The position numbers and the translations under genes were made by a program. A stretch of DNA of 64,000 bases from Aristolochia californica (lineage: Eukaryota > Streptophyta > Magnoliopsida > Piperales > Aristolochiaceae), in the NCBI GenBank assembly GCA_029961685.1, contig JARWKL010000001.1, positions 57,027,314-57,091,313 on the forward strand, in the 5' to 3' direction. The notes under the pieces are model-generated. The model ran no database searches. It had not been told where the DNA came from and was given only the letters and a program-made list of their open reading frames with translations. This document shows, in pieces, positions 10,501 to 22,500 of this stretch. How positions within the stretch are numbered: position 1 is the stretch's first letter; every line of letters begins with the position of its first letter.

Positions 10501-13500
10501 TATATATAAATATATATAGATAGATAGATAGATAGATAGCCACTTGAAAGAAATGTTCATAGCAACTCCTGAGAATATCTATGGTAAAAATCATATTATC
10601 TAAAATAACTGGAATATATTTATGCTGAACAGATAAAAATTTCATCCGGACATGGTCCAGCCAAGTCATATGACCACTAGAGAAAAAGTTATACATTCGA
10701 ATATCAGTTCACTTCCACAACATTTGCCAGGTAAGCCACTTTTTGTGCGGATAAACTGCATGACGCCTCCCACCTTCCTAGCACTATCATAAGAAGGAAT
10801 TCGAAGGTAGTAATCAACTCCTCAAATTGCATGATTCTTGACCTGGCCACTTGAACACCTCTGCCTAGGGGATGCTTAAAAGTCAATTTTGATGGCAGTT
10901 CACGAGGCAACAAGGGACCAGCTGGTGGGGGTGGTGCACTTACATACTCCTCAAGTAATATCCTCCTTGTTTACTCTGCTCCTCTCAGTTGTGGGGACAT
11001 TAACATGGCAGAGTTGACACCCTACTTCAGGGCATCCAACTCTACATAGGAAGATTCACCGCACCTTCGATTTTTGGAAGGGATTCCTCAGTCATCATCA
11101 GCTGGACTAGCAGGAAAAAAAAAACTCCAAGCCATTTGTATTATGATGAAACTGAAAATTTATGTAAAAATAGGAATATTTCTTGGCAGCACATCCCTAG
11201 AAGGCAGACTCTTTGGCTAGGGAGGGGTTTTCCCAACAACACCTCGCTATAGGAGACTCATTCCCCCTCTAAGAGTCCTTGGCACTTCATCAAGGTGAGT
11301 AATTTTTTCTTAGTTTTTTGCTTCCTTCAGATATTCCTTGCACCTGTACTCTATTCTCCCTTGAGAGCCTTCTTAATGGAATCCTTTTTCCCATTAATAT
11401 CAAAATAAAAAATTAAAAAAAAACATTGTACAGCTAATCTTACACAGGTATAGTAAAATATTTTAGTGACCTGTCCCTATCATACATAGATTATCTTTTC
11501 AAAGTGTACTTTCCAGAACATTTTTCTCGTTGGCTGGGATTCTGTGAATTATTTTTGCTCCTTTTGTAACATAAATCTATGGAAATCCAAACCTTCAGTA
11601 ATCTTTTCTCTAGCAAGATCTAGTTTTATTGAGGCAGAGGTAAATATTCAAAGATTTACCACATTTGCAAACAAAATACCTTGAAGTCTCAGTGTAGCTT
11701 CACAGAAGTGCTCTTTAGGAAGTCATACTGCAAATCTACCTATCTTATTCTACATGAACTAACCAGCAGATAAATAGGACTTAGGGGGTTTCACTTAAAT
11801 CATTAACATGAGAAAACTGATGGGGTTCAGATTGTCAGTCTTGGATTTCTTTTTGAATTCTTGAAAGAGATGGGATCATTTTATTTTCTTTGAAGAGAAT
11901 CACTTGCTCATTTGAATCATAAAAAGTGATTTTGCATTCATAAAATGGCCTTGAGATAATATGAAAGTCAAATATTAAAAAAATAAGCTGTGTCATAGGG
12001 TTGCAACATAATATAACCCCTGTTTCTTTTTTCCCGTTTCTGGATGATGTGAACATTCTTCATTGACATAGTTACATCATCTTAGTACTCTTTTGCAAAA
12101 AGTAAAATAATAATTAAAAACTCTTATATGAAGTAAATGATTTTAAGTGCACTTACGAAATTATTACTCAGGAATGAAATTGAAACCTCATCAAAATTAA
12201 GGTAGCCAGCATGGTAGTTACTGAACAAGACAAAAGAAAAAAAAACTTTCCACCATGCATTTAGTTTCATGGAGAGATCACTTTTAAGTCTTGTTTCCAT
12301 TTCTTTATTTTTTCTGGATATGTTATGAATATCAAGCATATTAAGATAGAATAGCAAGTAAAACAGAAAAATATAAGATCACAGTGAACAGGGCGTACAG
12401 CAGATGATCTAAGCTGACTATCGGCAGTTTCATCCTCCTCTCCAAACCCTTCAGCAATGAGACGCATCAAATTATGGGCAACTTTAGCATTCACCAGACC
12501 ACCTGCATGCTCAAAGACCTTGTTCATGGTCTGAAGAATGAACTAGTTAGAAATGATACAAATTCATGAGTCTTAAATGGTATTCATAACTTAGTCAATG
12601 CCAAAGGTCAAAAAATACTCCAATTAATACCAGTGACTTCTTTTACCTGGATAAACCATTGGTTGCTTGGTGCAAATTGTTCGGCAAGCTCTACACATCG
12701 AGATGCTATTTCCGTCTTATAATGATTATCACTGATGCTTATCATGTAATCAATCATGCGATCAACAATAACTTCCACATTAGTGGACTTTGTCATTTTA
12801 TAAAGTAGTTCAAAGGTCTTCCTCTTTAAAGTATCATCTGGATCCTGCAGGTCAGCATTTTAAAGCATCAGGAAGAGACTTCAAGTCCATGACTAGGGAA
12901 ATGATATGGTGGCCTCTCTTCAATTTGGGGTCAATCGGCTTATCCTTCCTCATGCAATCCATTAGCCCTTGGAAGTTTTAGGTGATGCAAATGATAAGAT
13001 ATAGCATCAAGTTAAATTAGTGTTAAAAAAAACTTTGACTAATTTCAATGAGAACAAGGCCATATTAAGATGATTATAAAGAAATTATAATATGATAGAA
13101 AGAGCAGAAAGTCAGAGAACAGGAAAAGACAGAGATAGGACTCATATAGTTTTTATTTTTTATACTAGTTGAATTATAAGACATTAACTTAGGAACAGAC
13201 ATAGAATAGGAAACATATTGACATTCTAACTTTTCTCAATCAATGAACTGAATAAGAAAACTACCTTGCATAAATAGACTAAGACTTCTAGTTGAAAGAT
13301 AGTTCTTAGAAATACCAATTCTTCTATATATCTAACAATAATTTAAGAAAAGGAGGACAAATATCACATTGTAATTCATAATCAAAGATACCATTACCAA
13401 TCATCAAGAACAAATAATCCCAGCAAAGAATATAAATCTTTATCCTCAAAGATATCATTTGAAAAATGCTGACCTCCAAGCAATCAATCACAGCCAGCTG

Positions 13501-16500
13501 GTGCTCTTCAGCAATGTCAGGGTTTATCTTTATAAGTCGACCAAGAGCATCAATTCCCATATATTTTAGATTGTGGCTGTCACTCTGCCATAGAAAGAGA
13601 TTATTCAAAGACAAAAAAAAAATTGAAAAGAAAAATAAAGCACCATACAGAAAAAGAACAGAAATTATAAACAACCTAGAATAACTGAGAGAAATATGAA
13701 AAAGTTGCTTAGTTTTTTCATTTAATAATCCCACATTCAGTGAAAAGATGATAAGATGCAGGACTAATAATGCAGTTCAAAGAGTCTTCAACATGCATTG
13801 AAGAGCAAAAGGCAGTTGATGCAGAATGGTTAGTGTGGATTCTCCTTCCATTTACAGCCTAGTTAGTGACCCTGGTATCTCGGTTAGTCCTTCCAAAGCA
13901 GATACCAAATGGGATCTCCACCTCAGTGAGCCTTTCCTGGACTTCAAGACAACTGAGTCTGAGAAGTTGAGAGGCTTCTCAGAAATTCATACACTTCGTT
14001 TAAATGGTGCCGGGCAGGATAAGGTAATTTGGTGCTGAACACTCAGGGAAATTTTGTGGCCTTGCCCTAGTTCTACCTTGCTAACACGAAGACCAGCCCA
14101 TCCCCCTCTTCTGGTCCCCTCCCCCCCCAAAGCCAAACTCAAGGTATTTCTTTGGTGTGTTCTAAAAGATAGAATTCTCACTTGTGATCAGCTTTATAGA
14201 CATGCATTCTGGCCCCCAAGTTTGCAAAGTAGTCTTTGCAATGAGACTGATGAAATGCTGATAATTGTTCTATGGCAATATGCCCCTTTCTGCTGAGGTC
14301 CAGAGACCTTCATTCAACACATTGGGCTATCCTCATGTCTTCCTGCTACATTTGCTGATTGGTTGGCTGAAATCCCATCTTTGCCTATGCGAAGCTTGGT
14401 CAAAAATCTAGGAAAATTGTGGCTCCATCTATCCTTGGAGCTTGTGGGTGAAAGAGAGCTGAAGAGTGCTCTCTTGGTTCTCTCTTGGACATGGCTTAAA
14501 AAAAAATCAATAATTATACTAAGTCAGCTCTTAGACTCACTCACACGAAAAGAAAAAACAAGTTGGGACCCAGCCCCAAACAAGCGTCTCAAGTTAAATT
14601 TTGACACGAGCTCCAGTGGATTATGGTCCAGGTCATATTGGGCCAGCTATCCACAATCATGATGTGGTAGTCTTATTATCTTTCTTGGCCCCCCATGGTG
14701 AAGCTGATTCCAAGGAGGTAAAAGTCGGGGCTCTTCTTTGAAGGATCATCCTTTGTTGTGAAGAATTTACTTTGCCATTGATTTATTAATCAATATCTCT
14801 TAAGGAGTGGCTGACCCCTGTAGGAGATGTGAGAGCCACTTTTTTGCATTTACCTGATCTTGTAAGCTTGTTGCATGTTACATGGGCACATGTGCTCCAT
14901 TCAGCAAATTCACTGACCAATTCCCTTGCTAAGAGGAGGGGCTTTTCACCAACATCTCGTTTTTAATGTTGCCCCCATCATGTAATTCTGTATTTTAGAC
15001 CTTTTAGTTTTTCGTTTTTATCTCTCTTTGTTCTCTGCATTGCTTTTTCTGTAAAATTTTGCTTCATACAGAAAAAGAAAAGACAATCCATACAGGGGAT
15101 TCACAAGGGCGGCTGAACAAAAGCAAGATTGACTTTCCTAAAACCGATCCTGTCATGTGGGTGTTTGACGTAAGCTTTTTGTTTGCAATTAGTCAAGTGG
15201 AAGAGCTTTCTAGTATGAATTAGTCATGTATCTGATGTAAATTTTGACTCAAGTGTTGGCCTAATAAATGAACTTTCCAGTCTCAAAGTCAATTTTGCCA
15301 CTTATAGAGCAGAATTTTGACTTTAAAAAAATTAACTGTTAGGGCTAAAGGTACTAAATTTAGCTAAGCAGATTTCAAGTACAGTTATAGGGAACCTATA
15401 GATAGAGGGTAACTACCATGTGAGCTACTTTATGTTCTTCTCATGAGAACACTTTTTTTTATGAAAGTGCATATATTGATGAACAAGGGGGGGAATACAA
15501 ACCTAACTTTGGGGGCCGGACTCCACAACAAAGTGTTGGAGAGACACACCCGCCTTAGCCTGAGAGTCTGCTAAGTGATTAGCAGAGCGTGGAATGTGTT
15601 TCTATGTACAGTTTAAGCCAGAAAGTAAGTTACAAATTTCATTGAACATATCCCAATGACGCCAAGGGGGTGACCATGGTTAGCACACCAATTGATGATA
15701 TCTTTGAGAATTCTGTTGAATCGCCTTCAATACAAAGGGGGTCAGAGAGGTGGTTAGAAAAGACCTTGAGCCCGTGCAGAAGGCCAGAGAGTTTTGCAGT
15801 AGTAGAATCTGAGTTGCCAAGGGGACCTGCATATGAGAAGAGGAGTTCGCTTTTCCATTGTGGATAACACCACTGAATCCCAGGACCAGGGCAGCCTAAA
15901 GCACTGCCATCAAAGTTGAGTTTTGTGTACCCAGGTGGAGGGGGAGTCCATATGGCCATAGTAGGGGGGCGAGAGGGCAAGGACATCCCAGCAATAGATT
16001 GCCAGTTTCCTCAAAAGTTGGAGTCACTGAATTTTTTGAATTATTTTCTGTTTAAGAGCCAGACAAAGACTTGACTAGATATTTGGACAGTTAAAACCTC
16101 AAAAGGACAAGATTTGAGTTTGAATTTCCTTCTGTTGCGCTCTTTCCGGAGAGCCCAGATAATATGACCAATACAGCAAGATAAAATCATTTTTCCTAGC
16201 TTTGGGAGCTGCGTACTGACTAGGGAGAGGACAGTGTCAGCAAGGTTTCCGGAGGCACAGAATTGAAAGCCAATTTTGTTTAAAAGGGATGTCCAGACTT
16301 GGTAGGCATACTGACATGAGAGGAGGACATGAGTTGCTATTTCTGGGGTATTTATACAAAAAGGGCAATGAGGATCCTGTTTCTGGGGTATTTATACAAA
16401 AGGGGCAATGAGGTCCAAGATAGGGGTACCCCGACGAATTAAAGCATCAGAGGTTAAAGTTTGTTTTTGAAGGCAGACCAAATGAAGAACTTAGAACGTG

Positions 16501-19500
16501 GGGGGGCGAGCAAATCCCAAGCATGTGCCGTAGGGTGCTTTGGGTGTGCTGAAAGGTTGTTTAAGTATGTATAGGCAGAGGATGTAGAGAAAGACCCCTT
16601 TGGACAAGGAGTCCAGATTAGAGTATCATTGGAGGTGTTTGGTTGTCTGGGTGGAAGAGTAAGCAAGAGTTGGGATGCAAGGAGGGCTTCAGTATCAGTA
16701 AGATGTCTTCTAAGGTTTGGATACCAATATCCATTTTCTGACCAGCTATCCGAGATATTGATCTCTGAGTTACCTGAGAGGCTAAAGATTTCCGGAAAGC
16801 TATTTTTGAGGGGAGATTGGCCAACCCACCAATCATTCCAGAACTTTGATGTATTTCCATTTCCGATGTAACATTTTGTAGCCATTTTGAATTTGGGGAG
16901 GAGTTGAGCTATTTTTCTCCAAGCGGGTGAGAGAGAACAAATTCGCCCTCCTTCTGTCCACCAGCCAGAGGGGAGGTTTGCCTTCTCCTTAACAAAAGCT
17001 CTCCAAATCAAATGATGATTCATATTAAATTTCCAAATCCATTTAAGCAGCAAGGCAGAGTTCGTTGTGGATGTGTCTCGGATTCCCAGTCCACCTAATA
17101 CTTTTTGTTTGCAAACCTCCTCCCATTGAACCAGATGATATTTTTTTTCACCATTTGGACCTCCCAAAAGGAAACGTCTCTTAAGGAGCTCAATTCTGTT
17201 TCTGATATACGCTAGGCAATGGAACATGGACAAATAATAGTTAGGGATTCCTTGCAAACATGATTTGATGAGAGTTACCTTGCCTGCTTTAGAGAGAAAT
17301 TTTCCTCGCAAGGTGGCAAGTCTTCCTTCCAATCGTTCAATGATAGGGTACCAGAAAGCCTTAGAGGGGAGACATGGGGTTAGAGGAAGCCCCAAATAGG
17401 TTCCAGAGGATGATTCAATGCGGCAACCAAGAAAATTGGCCATAGAGTTGAGAAGACCAGGCTCAATATTGTAACCAGATATAGAAGATTTCTCCCAACT
17501 GATTTTTTGTCTAGACGAGATTTCAAATAAGCTCAGCAAGGCACTTAAATTATGAATTTGATTGAGGGTACCATCGCAAAAAAGAATAGTGTCATTTGCA
17601 TATTGGAGGAGGCTAATATCAAGAGCAGGGTTAGGGGAGAAAGGACTTAGCCATCCAGATGATTTAGCCATACGGATCATTGCGGCTAATTGTTCTCCAA
17701 TGAGAGTGAATAGAAGTGGGGATAGGGGGTCCCCCCGCCTGAGTCCCCTAGAGCCTTTGAAGTATCCACAAGGCTTGCCATTTATCATAACTGAGTAGGA
17801 GACGTTAGAGATACAGCTTCTCATCCAGAATCTCCAACGAGTGGGAAAACCCATCTTGTAGAGGAAGTGGTCAAGTAGTTTCCAGTTAACTCTGTCAAAG
17901 GCTTTTTCAAAGTCAAGTTTGATAACCACTCTTGGATTATTCAGTTTCTTGAAGGAATGTAGGATTTCATGGGCGCCCATAGACGGGTCTAGAATATTTC
18001 TACCAGCAATAAAACCACTCAGACTGGGGCTGATTATTTTAGGGAGAACAGATTTGAGGCACTTGGCGAGGATACGGGCCAGGATTTTGTAAGGGCTAGT
18101 GGTGAGGCTTATGGGTCTGTAATCTTTGGCATGAATGGAACCGGATTTTTTGGAACGAGGGCAATGAAGGAGGCTCCAATAGATTTTTAAGTGATACCTA
18201 CTTGGTGAAAATTGTTCACAAAGTTGTGTACATCGCTTCTAATAATGCCCCAGAACTGACGATAAAATTCCCCATTGAAACCGCCTAGGCCCGAGGCCCT
18301 ATCTTTAGGCATTCCTAGGACTGCTGCATCAATTTCATCTGGGGAGAAAGGTTTTTCTAGATGAGAAGCATCGGATTCCGAGATTCGACAAAAGTCGATC
18401 TGGTCTAGGACAGGTCGATCGAAATATTCCTTTGTGTAAAGACCTGAAAAAAACTTTAAAAACTTGTTAGTAATGGAAATACTAGTTGTACATTCCTCTT
18501 CGTTGATAATGAGGGAGGATATACAGTTAGTTCTTTTTCTGCCGAATGCAATAGCATGAAAAAAAATTGTATTTCCGTCCCCATCAGAGAGCCATCTGAA
18601 TCTGGAGCGTTGCTTCCAGTGAGTGGTTTCACTAGTTAGGAATTTTGATAGATCTTGTGTAAGGCTATTTCTACAAATAAGTTCATGGGGAGAGAGAGTT
18701 CTTTGTTCTTCCTGGAGGTCCAGATCTGAGAGCCGGAGACAGAAGGAGGCTTTTTGTTCCCTAACATCAGTTGTAAGGGAGCAAGCCCAAGGTCTTATAA
18801 CTGATTTGAGAGCTCTGAGCTTGACTCTCCTTTTTTCAACTACATTGTTATACAAGCTAGTTTTTGAAATAAAGTACTAATCACTTGAAGCACTTTTCAT
18901 CAAGTACCAGCTGTCTCATGTAGTTCCACGCTTCAGCATATTCCAAATAATGATGGCATGACTCAGACTTCCATAATTTTACTTCATTTTGAACAGAAAA
19001 AAAAGAAAGGAATGAATTGAACTTTTTCTTTGAATATCTGATTCTATGGGAAAAAAATTTAGAATGTAAAGTCAGCCAGCTTCCTACCTTCGTACCTAGG
19101 TCTCCCCATCTTTGAGTAAACCTAGAAATCTCTTTGAACCCCCATTCTAGACAAATTTGAAGGCAGATTATCAAACTGAAATTTGGAAAATGCTTTCCAA
19201 GGCAGGACGCCTTGTCCTTGAAAAATCAACACAAAATGTATCCATATCTATTACTTGTCCCTTCCCAAATGCCCAAGTAGCATTAGCAATAAGTTAAAAG
19301 TAATTGAGTATTGTTTCCTTTGGAGAGAATTGTCTAATGCCTCCAAATACCAATTAGAAAAATGGGAGGATGTTTGTACCCCAAAGAAGAGTGGTTAGGG
19401 CATCAGAAGAGTCAGAGACATAATGAAGCCCTTCTTGGTAAGTGGGCTCGGAGGTTTAAAATGGTTTGGAGAAATATAATCTCAGCCAAATACAATTATG

Positions 19501-22500
19501 ATAATCACTGCTAGACTCCGCCCTTTTACCGCCGAGCAAGCCGTCCCCTCTATGGTAATACATTCTTAATTTTCCCATTGGTGGCTGGTAGAGTTAGATT
19601 AAGAGTAGATCTGGGCAGAATGTGCAATTTTGAAATGACCGTTGGCTTGAGAATCCTCCCCTTGCCACTGATTTCCCTTCCTTTTGCTATTAGTTCTCCC
19701 AAAGTATCTCAAGATGGCTGATGTTAAAAGTCCCAATAGCAGGAACTTATCTCTAAGAAGAAGCCTTTGGGGCAATGAGGCTCTTGAGGCAAGTCGTTTC
19801 ATATTAAACTCTCAACACTTTCAGTGGCAAGATGCTGATAAAATGATCTGAAAAAGGGCCCTGTATGGGAACTTCTCTGCTTCATCTTTTCCCAATAACA
19901 GAAGAGGTGGGCCTCAGAATGCCATATTCTTTGTTTGGCGTGCCATTAGAAATCATATTCACACCAGAGATAACTTGGCCAGAAGAGGTACAGTTATTAT
20001 TTGTATTCTTTGTGGAGAAATTGAAGAATCAATGGACCATATTCTTTTCTTCTGTCATTTTGCTTGGCAGATTTAGTCAAGCATTTTCCAGCTATTTGGT
20101 CTTCATATTTGTGTGCCCTTTTCTTCAGTATGTTTGTCCAGCAAAACACTTTGATGCAAATTGCCTACCCTGGGGAGAAATCCTTTGGCAGACTTGTCTT
20201 GCTATCACACCTTGGTGAATATGAAGTGAAATAATAGGGTTTTTACCGCAGAAAATGGTGCAAATTCACCATCATGTTCTTTCTTGGGTATCCACAAAAA
20301 AGAATTTTCGAAATTTAATGGTGCTTACATCAAAAGATAACTGGGCAACGATTGCAGCTATGTCAATCAGCAAACCACAAGTCGATCAGGAATAGGCCAG
20401 CCTGAATCTAAATGTTATAAGATGAATTTCGATTGGCAGCTCCCTGAGCAAACCAGGCCCAGCCAGCTTTGGTGGAATCTTTGGTGCCACCTTACTCTCC
20501 TTCACTGGCCCATTGAGACATCAAGACTCTAAAACTGCTGAAACTCAGGCCCTCCTCGACAGCCTTAGATTTTCAAAAGCCCAGTATAAATCCCCATTGG
20601 TTGTTGAAGGCGCTTCAGCTAGCATCATCAGCTGGTGAAAAAAGAAGAGTGACCCTCCATAATGCCTCCTCCCTCTTTTGGAAGAGATATGTGACATCTT
20701 TCTATTTTTTGGCATCATGTGCTCAGACCTGCAAATGCTGCAGCGGACATATTGGCTGATGAAGGACTAAACCTGTTGGATATTTTAATCCTTAATTCAG
20801 AAATGTAATGTTTTTCTCTTATTCTGTATTTTAATGTTGTTTTCTTGAGTGTTACTTGCCTATATTGGGATAGTCTTACTTTTTCCCCTGATCTTCAAAT
20901 AAAATCTCTCACCTTTCATAGAAAAAAAAAAAAGATATCGGAAAGAGTAAACTTGTAGAAGACCAAACCTTAAGAAACTTGGAAGTAACTTCAGCAGCAG
21001 CATCGAGTAACTTAGAATTGGGATATATGGATGAGACACAACATATGCACTCATACAAAACAGCATTTCCTATGTTACTCGAGGATTCACATTTTCTGAA
21101 AATGTCCCCTAGAACGGTATACATATGCTCACTTGCTTGCTTATCACCAGCACCCAAAAGTCCCAGAATCTTGAGTAATCTTATCTGCAAGAGATTAGAT
21201 AAAGGTATGATGCTAATACCAGTCTGAAACACGTAAATCCAAAGATAAGAACACAAAATAATCAGCTGTAGATGAATCCAAAAAGTAAAAGAAGATGTTT
21301 GTTAAATTTAGTTAATGTCCTAATCTCAAATGTTCCAAACTTCTGAGCCTTTGCAAGCATTCTAAACTTTCACAGACACCATGCAAAAGTAAGCTCAAAG
21401 ATTTTATAAAAAATTACTATCTCATCACAGTACAATATGCTTTTCTCTTCTTTTGTATTTTAAAAAGCAGGACAATATCACAAGCACCCAAGATTCACCC
21501 AACAAATCTCAGAGACCAGAAGCTGATGCTTTTGAGTCTAACTGCAGGAAGTTAATCCCAAACTTGATCATGAACTTTAATAGCATATGATATTTACATA
21601 AATATGTTTAAAAACATCTAAATATAATTTTTTCTTTTGCCAGATATGCAGTATAATAACGATATCATAACTAAAAGAAGTGGCGCTATGATATTTCATG
21701 CAATTAACAATCTCTGTGCAATTTTCAAGAAATACAATAAGATAGCAGTCACATGTATATATGATGCCAGTTTTATTTCTGATAACAAGACCCTTTTCCT
21801 CCCTTTCAAGAGAGCATTTGACGGAAACTCCTGCTCCAAGGGGAATTTATTGAAAAGTCACCCCCCCACCCCAAAAAAAACTAATGGTCACCACAAACTC
21901 ATCTTTGATGGTAGTTGTAGAAGCATCATGGGCCCTGCTGCAAGAAGCTGGGAGATTAGGGGCAATGAAGGAAGAATCAGGTTGGTATATTTAGCCACTC
22001 TCAGCAATGCTGACAGTACTGAAGCTGAGTTACAAGCACTCTTCCAAGGTCTTAAATGAATATATGCACCATCTCTAGTTTGCTCCAGGTACTTTCAAAA
22101 CCGCAGTGGCCTTTGTATTTCCTCTATAATTGTTTATGCTTTAAGCTCTACTATAGACTTGAGTCAACTATAGAAACACTTGTGAGTATGCAGATTGTTA
22201 TGATAATACCCTATATCTTTAGAGAGAAACGAAGTATTCTTTTATTGAAATGCATGCATTATATTTTCAGACAACATATCAATCACAGAGAAAAAACAGA
22301 CAATAGATTAAAGGTAACTTTAACAGCAAAGTAGTAAAAAGCCTCATAAAGTACAAACTAGAGGCAACTTAAAAGGAAAGGAATCACTTAGTGGAGAATG
22401 CTAATTGTTTTTAAACACGTTATCAAATATAAATCAAGCCAAGCACAAAACTATGAAATAAGAAACTCCTCATATATGGAAAATAACCCACCAACCTGAA

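Larger units (their letters stand above)
9474..12398 (-). other. AP4E intron 6 with LINE fragments
   Basis: A 2925-bp intron between exon 6 (ends 12399) and exon 7 (starts 9473). It contains two plus-strand LINE RNase H fragments and a GATA repeat. 11426-12398 shows no gene or named repeat. Confidence 0.8.
15452..18870 (-). mobile_element. L1-type LINE, longest copy (RT, zf-RVT, RNase H)
   Basis: A 3.4-kb minus-strand LINE lacking the endonuclease and 5' end. Order on the minus strand: the region between endonuclease and RT (18855-18187), the reverse transcriptase (17980-16454), zf-RVT (about 16450-16010) and RNase H (15986-15639). The 3' end ends in an A tract, seen as TTTTTTTT at 15452-15459. 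It lies in AP4E intron 3 in the same orientation as the gene. I could not find a convincing target duplication, so the right end is approximate. Confidence 0.88.
13585..20968 (-). other. AP4E intron 3, 7.4 kb, built of LINEs
   Basis: A GT-AG intron between exon 3 (ends 20969) and exon 4 (starts 13584). Three separate LINE insertions of both orientations (13820-15085 +, 15452-18870 -, 19200-20935 +) make up most of it. Short gaps such as 15090-15450 and 18880-19200 show nothing recognisable. Confidence 0.85.
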
